From: an uncultured Erythrobacter sp.
GTDB taxonomy: Bacteria > Pseudomonadota > Alphaproteobacteria > Sphingomonadales > Sphingomonadaceae
Direction of reading: 5' to 3'
NCBI RefSeq assembly: GCF_958304185.1
Contig: NZ_OY284433.1
Location: 806,001 to 870,000 of the forward strand
DNA: 64,000 bases
Positions 17,324-25,261 of the stretch are shown piece by piece. The notes under the pieces are model-generated. The model did no database searches. It had not been told where the DNA came from and saw only the letters and a list, made by a program, of their open reading frames with translations. Position 1 is the first letter of the stretch, and every line of letters begins with the position of its first letter. Made by a program: the position numbers and the translations under genes.

Positions 17324-18009
17324 ACCTCGCGTGCAGCACCTGCCCCGTGAACGAGACCGCCGCCTGTGCGGTGCTGACCCCGGAAGAACGCGGCGCAATG
17401 GCCGCTGCCGGGCGCACCCGCACGCTGAAGCGCGGTGAGATGCTGTTTGCCGCAGGCGATGAAGACGCCGCATGTGCCACGCTGCAATCGGGCGCCTTGA
17501 AGGTTTCAGCCATCAATCAGGACGGCAACGAGCAGATCCTCGCCCTCGTCCACCCGGCGGGCTTCATCGGCGAGCTGTTCGCGCCGTTTGCGCATCATGA
17601 TGTGGTGGCGTTGACCGAAAGCCGCCTGTGCACCTTCGCCAAGCGCGACATTGAGCGCGCAATCGAGGATTACCCCGCGCTGGCCCGCGCGCTGCTGCGC
17701 CGCAGTCAGGCCGATCTGCTGGCGACCCGCAATCTGCTGGAACTGACCGGCCACGCCAGTGCCGAAGCGCGGCTTGCGGCGTTGCTCCACGATTTTGCCG
17801 CGGCGGCGAGCGAAAGCTCATGCCATCTCGCGAAGTTTTTCGAACTGCCGCTGACCCGCGGCGAGATCGCCAATATGCTCGGCCTCACCATCGAGACGGT
17901 CAGCCGCAAGCTGGGCGAATTGGAAGACATAGGCGCGATCCGGCGCGAGGGTAAGCGCGGCATCGCGCTGCTGGATGCGACGATGTTGCAGGATATCTCG
18001 GGAAGGTAA
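17320..18009 (+). CDS. fnrL: Fnr/FixK-family oxygen-responsive regulator with Fe-S cysteines
   Basis: A Crp/Fnr-family activator of 229 residues. Cys5, Cys8 and Cys16 (C-x2-C-x7-C) near the N-terminus and Cys104 in TESRLCTFAKRD correspond to the four ligands of the oxygen-labile [4Fe-4S] cluster in FNR. The central part is a cyclic-nucleotide-binding-like beta roll. The C-terminal helix-turn-helix TRGEIANMLGLTIETVSRKL has E-x2-S-R (Glu192, Ser195, Arg196), the FNR specificity residues that read TTGAT/C-N4-ATCAA. The ATG overlaps the upstream lipoprotein stop. Two matching boxes occur in this window, at 18553 and 58102. Confidence 0.93.
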   Translation: MNLACSTCPVNETAACAVLTPEERGAMAAAGRTRTLKRGEMLFAAGDEDAACATLQSGALKVSAINQDGNEQILALVHPAGFIGELFAPFAHHDVVALTESRLCTFAKRDIERAIEDYPALARALLRRSQADLLATRNLLELTGHASAEARLAALLHDFAAAASESSCHLAKFFELPLTRGEIANMLGLTIETVSRKLGELEDIGAIRREGKRGIALLDATMLQDISGR

Positions 18010-18060
18010 GGATTTCGGGGCGGCACCTTGGGAGAGGGTTGCCGCCCCGAGGGGAGCTTG

Positions 18061-18498
18061 TCAGGTCACAATCGCGGCGATCAGCGCCACGGCGAGGCCC
18101 CACACCACCAGCAGCACTGGCAGGATCAGTACCTGAATGGTCGCGTCCTTTGGCGTCAGACGTCCGGTGTTGGTCATGATCCCGCGCGTCTCGAACTCGC
18201 CGAGCGTCTGGGGTTCGGAAGCATTATCCCGCAGCCGCGTCCAAACCGCCGGGACCGCGAAGGCCGCCACGATCAGCAGCACGATAATCGCCAGCGGGAT
18301 CGCCAGCACCGGGTTGGCAAAGGCCGATCCGACAATCACCAGAAAGCCGAGATAGCAGCCAACGGTCGCGCCATAGAGCGCGGTGGGGAGGCCGAAGTTG
18401 CGGTCGCTTTCGACCTGATGGCGGACAGGTACCTCGGCGGGGGCGGCAACAACGCGGGCATCACCGCGGGCGATCAGGTCGTGGACGATGTGGCTCAT
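18061..18498 (-). CDS. Three-helix membrane protein, predicted Fnr target
   Basis: A 145-residue inner-membrane protein of unknown function. Hydrophobic segments lie at about residues 40-60, 63-85 and 122-143; the N-terminus and the loop between helices 2 and 3 are polar. The ATG at 18498 has AGGAGG seven bases upstream. A perfect Fnr box is centred 61 bases before the start codon. It is convergent with fnrL, 51 bases away. A role under low oxygen is inferred from the box and neighbourhood only. Confidence 0.78.
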   Translation of the reverse strand: MSHIVHDLIARGDARVVAAPAEVPVRHQVESDRNFGLPTALYGATVGCYLGFLVIVGSAFANPVLAIPLAIIVLLIVAAFAVPAVWTRLRDNASEPQTLGEFETRGIMTNTGRLTPKDATIQVLILPVLLVVWGLAVALIAAIVT

Positions 18499-18552
18499 GG
18501 TGATCCTCCTTGATGTTGGAGGCATGATTAGCGTGCGGCGCGGGGCCTTGCT

Positions 18553-18566
18553 TTGACCCGGATCAA
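18553..18566 (-). promoter_or_regulatory. Predicted Fnr/FixK box
   Basis: TTGACCCGGATCAA matches the TTGAY-N4-RTCAA consensus perfectly. It starts one base after the moaE stop and is centred 61 bases upstream of the ATG of the 18498 gene, suiting a class II activator site near -41.5 if the transcript starts near 18518. Confidence 0.75.
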
Positions 18567-18567
18567 A

Positions 18568-19029
18568 TCAGCTTTGCCAGCGGGCGAGATCGCTGTGATC
18601 CTGTTCGCGCGGTTCGATCCAGTGCCACTCGCTTTCCCCGTTTTGGGTGGCACGCTTCTCGCGCTTCCAGAACCACGCGGCGCTCTTCAAATGATCCATG
18701 CAGAAATCCACCGCATCAATCGCATCACGGCGGTGCAGCGCGGCGGCGGAGACGCAGACGATTGGCTCACCCGGGCGCATCTGGCCGACGCGGTGGACCA
18801 TCAGCAGACCCATCAGCGTGAAGCGTTCAAACGCACGGTCAGCCAAGGCGTGCATCCCCGGCAGAGTCAGCGGCTCGTAATGGGTGAGCTCAAGCGCCTC
18901 GACGCCTTCATCGAAGCGCACCTCCCCCACGAAAGTGCACACCCCGCCCAGGCCCTTGTTGGCCTGCGTGAAGGGGCCGATCAGCATTCCGGGCAGGAAC
19001 ATCTGATCGAGCAGGCGGATGTCGCGCAT
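18568..19029 (-). CDS. moaE: Molybdopterin synthase catalytic subunit MoaE
   Basis: MoaE with MoaD adds two sulfurs to cyclic pyranopterin monophosphate to form molybdopterin. The 153-residue protein has GGVCTFVGEVR, LELTHYEPLT, LMVHRVGQM and CMDHLKSAAWFWKRE, the last with the conserved active-site Lys residues. It overlaps moaD by one base, so the pair is coupled. The C-terminal part lies just before the Fnr box of the next gene. Confidence 0.95.
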   Translation of the reverse strand: MRDIRLLDQMFLPGMLIGPFTQANKGLGGVCTFVGEVRFDEGVEALELTHYEPLTLPGMHALADRAFERFTLMGLLMVHRVGQMRPGEPIVCVSAAALHRRDAIDAVDFCMDHLKSAAWFWKREKRATQNGESEWHWIEPREQDHSDLARWQS

Positions 19030-19280
19030 CAGCCCCCCGATACCGGCGGGAGCAGCGCAATCTCGTCACCCGCGCCGGCCTGCAATTTCGCTTTGTTGGG
19101 TAGCAGCGCGCCGTTGATCGCCACGCGGATACGCGGATCGTCAAGCGCCTCGGCCAGCGCAGAAGGCAGCGCGGCCTTGAGCCCCTCCCAATCGAGCGGC
19201 TTGGACAGCGGCAGCGGTAGGTCGATGGTCGCCGCCTGTGCCAGATCGGCGAGCTTGCCGAGCATCACGATGGTGGCCAA
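19029..19280 (-). CDS. moaD: Molybdopterin synthase sulfur carrier subunit MoaD
   Basis: An 83-residue ubiquitin-fold protein ending LLPPVSGG; the terminal Gly-Gly is thiocarboxylated and delivers sulfur to MoaE. RIRVAINGALLP and AGDEIALLPPVSGG are standard MoaD segments. It is placed between moaA (2-base gap) and moaE (1-base overlap). Confidence 0.95.
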   Translation of the reverse strand: MATIVMLGKLADLAQAATIDLPLPLSKPLDWEGLKAALPSALAEALDDPRIRVAINGALLPNKAKLQAGAGDEIALLPPVSGG

Positions 19281-19281
19281 C

Positions 19282-20349
19282 TCAGCCCCCCGTCATCGAC
19301 ATATGCCGCGCGGTCGCCGGATCGGCCCCGCGCGCGTCCATGCGGAAGTGGTGCTTTTCCGGCTTGATCCGCAGCGCCTCGTTCAAGGCGGCGGCGAGGT
19401 TTTCCTCCGGCGCGTCAGACCGCAGCGCGGCGCGCAGATCGACCCGCTCACCCCCGCCTAGGCAAGGGTAAAGCTGCCCGGTCGCCGTCACCCGCAGGCG
19501 GTTGCAGCCGGAACAGAAATTGTTGGTGTGCGGGGTGATGAGGCCCAGCCTGCCCCCGGTCTCGGCCACCTCGACATAGCGGGCCGGGCCGCCGGTCGAG
19601 AATGCCACGTCCTTCAGCGTCCAGCGCTGCTCCAGCGCGGTGCGGACATCATCGAGCGGGAGGTATTGATCGAGCCGTTCCTCCTCGACATCGCCCAGCG
19701 GCATGACCTCGATCAGTGTCACGTCGTGGCCCTGGGCATGGCCCCAGGCGATCAGATCGGGCAATTCACCTTCGGTGATGCCCTTCAGCGCCACGGCGTT
19801 CAACTTGACCTTGAGCCCCGCCGCCTTGGCCGCCGCGATCCCTTCGAGCACCTGTGGCAGCGCATCGCGCCGGGTCAGTTCGGCAAACTTCGCCCGGTCG
19901 AGCGTATCGAGCGAGACGTTGACCCGCCGCACGCCTGCCTTGGCCAGCGCCTCGGCGTGCTCGGCCAGCTGAGTGCCGTTCGTGGTCAGCGTCAGTTCGG
20001 CCAGATCATGCCCCAGCCTGCGCCCCAGCGCGGTGAACAGGTCGATGATGTCGCGCCGCACCAGCGGCTCGCCGCCGGTGATGCGGATTTTGGTGACGCC
20101 GCGGGCGATGAAGCCGGTGGCGAGATCGTACAGTTCCTCGAGGCTAAGCACGTCCTTCTTGGGCAGGAAGGTCATCCGCTCGGGCATACAATAGGAACAG
20201 CGCAAATCGCAGCGGTCCGTCACCGACAGGCGCAGATAGGTGATGCGGCGCTGGAAGCTGTCGATCAGCGGCGGCGGGCTGTCCGCCGCGTCGCGCAGAA
20301 CGATCAGATCAGGCTTGCGAGGAGGATTGCGCGGCACATTGTCATTCAT
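19282..20349 (-). CDS. moaA: GTP 3',8-cyclase MoaA
   Basis: A radical SAM enzyme of 355 residues that makes the first molybdopterin intermediate from GTP. The SAM cluster motif CDLRCSYC (Cys47, Cys51, Cys54) follows RRITYLRLSVTD; the second cluster is held by NNFCSGCNRLRVT and LYPCLG. The protein ends MTGG, the C-terminal Gly-Gly needed for activity. It overlaps the upstream small gene by 8 bases and begins the moaA-moaD-moaE run. Confidence 0.96.
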   Translation of the reverse strand: MNDNVPRNPPRKPDLIVLRDAADSPPPLIDSFQRRITYLRLSVTDRCDLRCSYCMPERMTFLPKKDVLSLEELYDLATGFIARGVTKIRITGGEPLVRRDIIDLFTALGRRLGHDLAELTLTTNGTQLAEHAEALAKAGVRRVNVSLDTLDRAKFAELTRRDALPQVLEGIAAAKAAGLKVKLNAVALKGITEGELPDLIAWGHAQGHDVTLIEVMPLGDVEEERLDQYLPLDDVRTALEQRWTLKDVAFSTGGPARYVEVAETGGRLGLITPHTNNFCSGCNRLRVTATGQLYPCLGGGERVDLRAALRSDAPEENLAAALNEALRIKPEKHHFRMDARGADPATARHMSMTGG

Positions 20350-20659
20350 GGCACACGAGATACTGCCCTGTCACCCCGGGCGCATCTGACAAAAAGCGTA
20401 ACGTCGCCTCTCGTGCCTCGCCCGGCAGTCCAGCAACCACATTGATCCGCTTGGGCGCAGCTTCGCGGGCCAGATCGCGGGCGAGCGCCAAGCGCCAGTC
20501 GCGGTGGTCGTGAGCGGCGGGCGGCAGAATGATCGCGAGCGCGGTGGTCTGCGCCTCCGCTAAGGCTGCGCGCGCGGCTTCGAGGTGGAAGGCCATGAAC
20601 GCGCCTGCCGCGTCGAGCGCAGTATCCGGCAGTAATCCGACCTCGATGTGCCGCATCAT
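20342..20659 (-). CDS. Small SDR-derived (Rossmann-like) protein
   Basis: A 105-residue protein whose second half, LARDLAREAAPKRINVVAG and then REATLRFLSDAPGVTGQYLV, reads like the C-terminal part of a short-chain dehydrogenase, where a similar helix, NAVAPG loop, LASDAASYITGQ and final strand occur. The N-terminal TGxxxGIG motif and the YxxxK catalytic pair are absent, so dehydrogenase activity is unlikely. It sits between folB (4-base gap) and moaA (8-base overlap). It may be a relic of, or a non-catalytic relative of, a pteridine reductase such as FolM; that is inference. Confidence 0.7.
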   Translation of the reverse strand: MMRHIEVGLLPDTALDAAGAFMAFHLEAARAALAEAQTTALAIILPPAAHDHRDWRLALARDLAREAAPKRINVVAGLPGEAREATLRFLSDAPGVTGQYLVCHE

Positions 20660-20663
20660 GCCC

Positions 20664-21050
20664 TTACGCCCCGTGGGCCGCAGGCCGTTCGCGGTGGAGG
20701 GTGATGCCGATCTGCTCGTCCGCTTCGGCGATGGCGAGCTTGACGATCTTGATCGTCACCGCCTCCACCCGCGCGTCCTGCACGAACAGCGTGGTGCAGA
20801 TGTGATCCGCCACCGCCTCGATCAGCTTGAAATGCACGCCCTGCGGCAACCCGCCCGAGGCAGCGAACTTCAGATCCATGTAATTCTTGGACGCATCGAG
20901 CGGCGTGTCGGGTTCGTAGCGATCCGCGATCTGATAACGCGCCGCGATCGAGATGCGCAGCGGCTGGGGTTTGCCGGTCTCCTCGGAATAGATGCCGGTC
21001 AGGACATCGACGACGAGATCGTTGACTTCAAGGGTGAGGGTATCGCGCAT
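20664..21050 (-). CDS. folB: Dihydroneopterin aldolase
   Basis: FolB cleaves dihydroneopterin to 6-hydroxymethyl-dihydropterin in folate synthesis. The 128-residue protein has VNDLVVDVLTGIYSEE at the start, the KNYMDLKF segment and LIEAVADHICTTLF, matching the FolB/FolX T-fold family. It is followed by the SDR-like gene and moaA, grouping two GTP-derived pterin pathways. Confidence 0.92.
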   Translation of the reverse strand: MRDTLTLEVNDLVVDVLTGIYSEETGKPQPLRISIAARYQIADRYEPDTPLDASKNYMDLKFAASGGLPQGVHFKLIEAVADHICTTLFVQDARVEAVTIKIVKLAIAEADEQIGITLHRERPAAHGA

Positions 21051-21109
21051 TGCGAGGCCGTTGGCAGGATGGGGCAGCGAAGTCCAGTGCAGTCCTGACG
21101 GGCGCGCGT

Positions 21110-21994
21110 CTAGCGGCTCCAGCGTGCAAAGATCGCAGTGGGGAGTAAGCGCCCGCCCTCGCCTTCCTCCCGCACGGCAAGGTCGCCATGCTCGATCCGG
21201 CCGGGCAGATGGGACAGCGCTTCTTCCAGCAGGCCCGCAATCGCAAGGCTGCTCATCCGCACGGCATAGACGGTGAGGAACAGAAACCGGCTGTCATTGT
21301 CGAGCAGCCGTGCGCAATCAGTGACGAGCCCGGCGAGGTGTTCCTCCAGCCGCCACACTTCGCCGTCCGGCCCGCGCCCGAACTTGGGCGGATCGAGGAT
21401 GATCCCGTCATAGCGCTTCTGGCGCCGCACCTCGCGCGCGGTGAACTTGCTGGCGTCGTCGGTGAGCCAGCGGATCGGTCGTTCCGCCATCCCTGATAGC
21501 ACAGCGTTCTCGCGCGCCTGCGCCACGGATTTCTTCGAGGCATCCACGTGGGTCACCCGCCCGTGGCCGGACAGCGCCAGCGTACCAAGGCCGGTATAGC
21601 CGAACAGGTTGAGCGTTTCCGCCTCGGTCATGTCGCCCAGCTGTGCGCGCATCCAGTCCCACACCGGGGCCATGTCGGGGAAGAATTGCAGGTGGCGGAA
21701 GGGGGTCGGGCGCGCGGTGAAGCGCACGTCGTTCCACGCTAGCGGCCAGCCATCATCGGGCAGGCGCTCACGGAATTGCCAGCGGCCGCCGCCATCTTCG
21801 TCCGAGCCGGGGATGAACTCGCCCGCCGCGGGCCAATCAGGCAGGCGCGGGTGCCACATCGCTTGGGGTTCGGGGCGAATGAAGGCGCGCTGGCCGAATG
21901 CCTCCCACTTGCGCCCCAACCCGCTGTCTAGCAGGCGATAGCCGTCCCATCCGGTGCACTCCATCACCAGCGGTTGCTGAATCAAGTCAGCCAT
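21110..21994 (-). CDS. Class I SAM-dependent methyltransferase (RlmI-like)
   Basis: A 294-residue methyltransferase. LNLFGYTGLGTLALSGHG is the SAM-binding motif I, THVDASKKSVAQARENAVL is motif II, and ILDPPKFGRG is the DPPKF motif found in the RlmI/RlmL 23S rRNA m5C-type and related enzymes. The N-terminal part replaces the PUA domain of RlmI with about 100 residues of its own. The ATG shares one base with the thrC stop. An rRNA target is likely but unproven. Confidence 0.85.
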   Translation of the reverse strand: MADLIQQPLVMECTGWDGYRLLDSGLGRKWEAFGQRAFIRPEPQAMWHPRLPDWPAAGEFIPGSDEDGGGRWQFRERLPDDGWPLAWNDVRFTARPTPFRHLQFFPDMAPVWDWMRAQLGDMTEAETLNLFGYTGLGTLALSGHGRVTHVDASKKSVAQARENAVLSGMAERPIRWLTDDASKFTAREVRRQKRYDGIILDPPKFGRGPDGEVWRLEEHLAGLVTDCARLLDNDSRFLFLTVYAVRMSSLAIAGLLEEALSHLPGRIEHGDLAVREEGEGGRLLPTAIFARWSR

Positions 21995-23406
21995 TATCCG
22001 GCGCTGGTTGAGGCCGCGTGGCTCAGCACATGATCGCGGGTGGTGGCGTAATCGCCAGCCAGCTCGATGAAGCTCTCTTCCCGCCCGAACAGATCGCCGA
22101 CCCGTGCAGGCAGCGACGGGCGCATGCCGATGGCGCGCTCGACCGCGTCGGGGAACTTGGCGGGGTGCGCGGTGGCGAGGGTGACGATGGGAACGCCCGC
22201 AGGCACCTTTGGCGCCACGGCCTGCGCGCAGTGAAGGCCGACGCCGGTGTGCGGGTCGATCACCTGTCCGGCCGAACGATAGGCCCATTGCAGCGCGCGG
22301 GCGGTCTCAACCTGATCGGCACGCGCGCTGGTGAACAGCGCGGATGCACCCTCAGCCTGCGCGGTGGTGAGCGTCATCGCCTTGGTCGCTTCAAAGGCGT
22401 GCATCTGTGCGGCCATAGCGCTGCCATCGCGCCCGCCTGCGTCGAACAGCAGCCGCTCGAAGTTCGAGGAGACCTGAATATCCATCGACGGCGTGATCGT
22501 GGCGGTTACCCCGCCCGCCGAGTAATCGCCCGAAGATAGCGCGCGATGGAGGATATCGTTGATGTTGGTGGCGACGATCAGCCGCTCGATCGGCAGGCCC
22601 ATCTTCGCCGCGACATAGCCTGCGAACACGTCGCCGAAATTGCCGGTCGGGACGGAGTAGGCCACCGTCCGATCAGGCGCGCCGAGTTGCAGCGCGGAGG
22701 CAAAGTAATAGACCACCTGCGCCATCAGCCGCGCCCAGTTGATCGAATTGACCGCACCGAGGTTGAGCGTGGCGGTCACATCGCCATCGTTGAACATCCG
22801 CTTCACATGCGCCTGCGCATCATCGAAGCTGCCATCAATCGCGAGGTTGTGGACGTTAGGGCTCAGCACCGTGGTCATCTGGCGGCGCTGTACGTCGCTA
22901 ACCCGACCGCTGGGGTGGAGCATAAAGATCTCCACGCGCTCCAGCCCGGCGACTGCTTGGATCGCGGCGGAACCCGTGTCACCGCTGGTCGCGCCGACGA
23001 TGGTGAGCCGCTCGCCCTGCCGTTCGAGGAAGGTCTCGAACAGGCGACCAAGCAATTGCAGCGCCACATCCTTGAAGGCGAGCGTCGGTCCGTGGAACAG
23101 TTCCAGCAGCCAGTGCTGCTGATCGAGCTGCACCAGCGGCGTGACGGCCGCGTGGCCGAAATCGCCATAGACCGTGTGGCACAGCGCCAGCAGTTCATCC
23201 TCAGTCAGGCTGGGCGTGACAAAGGGCGCCATGATCCGCGCAGCAAGATCGGGATAAGCGAGACCGCGCATGTCGCGGATTTCGCTTTGGCTGAACTGGG
23301 GCCATTCGGCAGGCACGTAAAGCCCCCCGTCGCTGGCGAGGCCCGCGAGTGTCACCCCTTCGAAATCGAGCGCCGGTGCGCTGCCGCGTGTCGAGACGTA
23401 TTGCAT
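21994..23406 (-). CDS. thrC: Threonine synthase
   Basis: ThrC converts O-phosphohomoserine to threonine with PLP. The ATG at 23406 gives MQYVSTRGSAPALDFEGV, the standard start, and 466 residues as in other proteobacterial ThrC. HGPTLAFKDVALQLLG carries the PLP Lys112, GATSGDTGSAA binds the cofactor phosphate, and SVPTGNFGDVFAGYVA is conserved. The frame extends 26 codons upstream into the spacer after surf1, but that part is not conserved. It follows surf1 by 11 bases. Confidence 0.96.
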   Translation of the reverse strand: MQYVSTRGSAPALDFEGVTLAGLASDGGLYVPAEWPQFSQSEIRDMRGLAYPDLAARIMAPFVTPSLTEDELLALCHTVYGDFGHAAVTPLVQLDQQHWLLELFHGPTLAFKDVALQLLGRLFETFLERQGERLTIVGATSGDTGSAAIQAVAGLERVEIFMLHPSGRVSDVQRRQMTTVLSPNVHNLAIDGSFDDAQAHVKRMFNDGDVTATLNLGAVNSINWARLMAQVVYYFASALQLGAPDRTVAYSVPTGNFGDVFAGYVAAKMGLPIERLIVATNINDILHRALSSGDYSAGGVTATITPSMDIQVSSNFERLLFDAGGRDGSAMAAQMHAFEATKAMTLTTAQAEGASALFTSARADQVETARALQWAYRSAGQVIDPHTGVGLHCAQAVAPKVPAGVPIVTLATAHPAKFPDAVERAIGMRPSLPARVGDLFGREESFIELAGDYATTRDHVLSHAASTSAG

Positions 23407-23417
23407 GGGAGCGCCGA

Positions 23418-23987
23418 CTAGCGCCCTCGCCGCCGCAATGCCAGCACGTAGATGACGAGCGCAGTCAGGGCGAAGAAGAACCACTGCCCGGCATAGGCCA
23501 AGTGGTTGTTGGGCAGGTCGCCCGGATCGGGCTTGGCGAGCGGCTCAAGTCCGGCCTGCGGCGTTTCAGCGACAAGCCTGATCGTGTCACCATAGCTCGC
23601 GATGCGTCCCGTCACCGGGCCGCCGCTCCATTGCGGGGATTCAGGCGAGCGCGACCAGCCCATCGTGACGTCAGCCTCGCCCCCGCCTGCATGACTGCAC
23701 CGCGCAATATGCACCCAGCCTGAGCGGCCAGTGGCAGACTTGCCGGAAATCGGATCGGTGCCGCGCACGGCGAGGCAATCGATCGTCGTGCGGCGGAACA
23801 GCTCGCGCTCGTAATTGGAGGGAGCGGGCCACGGCACCACGGTGTCGTCCTGCAAGGCCGCCTGATACTGCGCGATCAGGGCCTCTTTCTCGGTCTTGCG
23901 GCCAAGCTGCCAGATGCCGAGCCCGATCATCGTCAGGACAGCCGCGATCACGACGATGGTCGAGAATATCGGGATACGGCGGGTCAT
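23418..23987 (-). CDS. SURF1-family cytochrome oxidase assembly protein
   Basis: A 189-residue membrane protein that helps deliver heme a to oxidase subunit I. An N-terminal helix (IPIFSTIVVIAAVLTMIGLG) ends in the SURF1 motif GIWQLGRK, and a C-terminal helix follows YAGQWFFFALTALV. Between them lies a periplasmic domain with VTGRIASYGD. It is somewhat shorter than typical alphaproteobacterial SURF1. The ATG overlaps the DUF983 stop by 4 bases; the gene lies at the end of the cta cluster. Confidence 0.92.
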   Translation of the reverse strand: MTRRIPIFSTIVVIAAVLTMIGLGIWQLGRKTEKEALIAQYQAALQDDTVVPWPAPSNYERELFRRTTIDCLAVRGTDPISGKSATGRSGWVHIARCSHAGGGEADVTMGWSRSPESPQWSGGPVTGRIASYGDTIRLVAETPQAGLEPLAKPDPGDLPNNHLAYAGQWFFFALTALVIYVLALRRRGR

Positions 23988-24358
23988 AGCTGCTGGCTCT
24001 CTTCGTATTGGTGGTAGACCCACATGGTCTTGTAGAACCTGAGGCCGAAGATCACCGTGCCGACCGTCACCGGCGCCCAGAATAGCAGCGAGGCCCAGAT
24101 CGGCGGCCGCAGCCATTCGTCCACGCCCATCGCGGCCAGGATCAGCACCAGCGCCAGCAACATCGTCACCACGCCGACAAACCGGCCGCCGCGTTCAAGG
24201 CTGACGATGTCGAGGCCGCAATGCGCGCAGGACTCAGCCAGACCGGCGGGGGCGGCGAACAGGGTCTTGGCGCCGCAGCGGGGGCACAAACCGGAAAGGG
24301 CAGCCGGAACGAGTCCCGGCTGCCCTTTCTTTTCCGTCGGACCGGGGTCCGCGTTCAT
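23984..24358 (-). CDS. DUF983 zinc-ribbon membrane protein
   Basis: A 124-residue protein with two CxxC pairs (LCPRCGAKTLF and SCAHCGLDI), predicted to form a zinc ribbon, then two membrane helices at about residues 58-80 and 86-108. This is the DUF983 family, which is often found inside cytochrome oxidase clusters in alphaproteobacteria; its function is unknown. Its start shares one base with the ctaE stop and its end overlaps surf1, so it is tightly coupled to oxidase genes. Confidence 0.9.
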   Translation of the reverse strand: MNADPGPTEKKGQPGLVPAALSGLCPRCGAKTLFAAPAGLAESCAHCGLDIVSLERGGRFVGVVTMLLALVLILAAMGVDEWLRPPIWASLLFWAPVTVGTVIFGLRFYKTMWVYHQYEESQQL

Positions 24359-25227
24359 TAGTGGTATTCAGCGCCCCAGCCGCCCCACACGTAGATGGCG
24401 ACGAACAGGAACAGCCACACCACGTCAACGAAGTGCCAATACCACGCGGCTGCTTCGAAGCCGAAGTGCTGGCGCGGGGTGAAATGGCCGAGATAGGCGC
24501 GGTAGAGGCACACAGCGAGGAAGATCGTCCCGATCGCCACGTGGAAACCGTGGAACCCGGTCGCCATGTAGAAGGCGCTCGAATAGGTGTTGCCGCCGAA
24601 GCCGAACGGCGCGGCGCTGTATTCATAGGCCTGGATCGAGCTGAACAGCACGCCAAGCGCAATCGTCGCCCACAGGCCCTGCTTCAGGCCCACGCGGTCG
24701 CCGTGAATCAGCGAATGGTGCGCCCAGGTCACCGTGGTGCCCGAACACAGCAGGATCAGCGTGTTGAGCAGCGGCAGCGCGAAGGGATCGAGCACCTCCA
24801 TGCCTTCAGGAATGAAGGCAGCAAGCGCGCCCGCTTCGCCGAACAGGCTGGTGGTCGCGCCGGTCGTGTGGTCATAGGTCAGCGGGGTCGGGAACAGCGC
24901 GAAGTCGAAGAAGCTCCAGAACCAGCCGACGAAGAACATCACTTCGGACGCGATGAACAGGATCATGCCGTAGCGCATGTGCAGCTGCACCACGGGCGTG
25001 TGGTCACCGCGCTGGGCTTCGACGACGATGTTCTTGAACCACATGAAGAAGGTCGCGATCAGGCCCGCGAGGCCCGCCCACATCACGAAGCTGGCGGCCG
25101 TGCCGAACAGATCGGGGTGGAAACTCAGCACCATGCCGCTGGTGAAGGTGAGCGCCGAGACCGAGCCGATCAGCGGCCAGATATCGGGTTCAAGAATGTG
25201 GTAATCGTGGTTTGCCTTGCCAGCCAT
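24358..25227 (-). CDS. ctaE: Cytochrome c oxidase subunit III
   Basis: A 289-residue inner-membrane protein with seven hydrophobic helices. It starts MAGKANHDYHILEPDIWPL and contains SEVMFFVGWFWSFF, NTLILLCSGTTVTWAHHSL and YMATGFHGFHVAIGTIFL, all typical of subunit III of aa3 oxidases, and ends WYWHFVDVVWLFLFVAIYVW. It lies in the cta cluster after ctaG. Confidence 0.97.
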   Translation of the reverse strand: MAGKANHDYHILEPDIWPLIGSVSALTFTSGMVLSFHPDLFGTAASFVMWAGLAGLIATFFMWFKNIVVEAQRGDHTPVVQLHMRYGMILFIASEVMFFVGWFWSFFDFALFPTPLTYDHTTGATTSLFGEAGALAAFIPEGMEVLDPFALPLLNTLILLCSGTTVTWAHHSLIHGDRVGLKQGLWATIALGVLFSSIQAYEYSAAPFGFGGNTYSSAFYMATGFHGFHVAIGTIFLAVCLYRAYLGHFTPRQHFGFEAAAWYWHFVDVVWLFLFVAIYVWGGWGAEYH

Positions 25228-25261
25228 TGGTCGTTCCCGTCCCTGGGTTGTGCTTGAAGGT

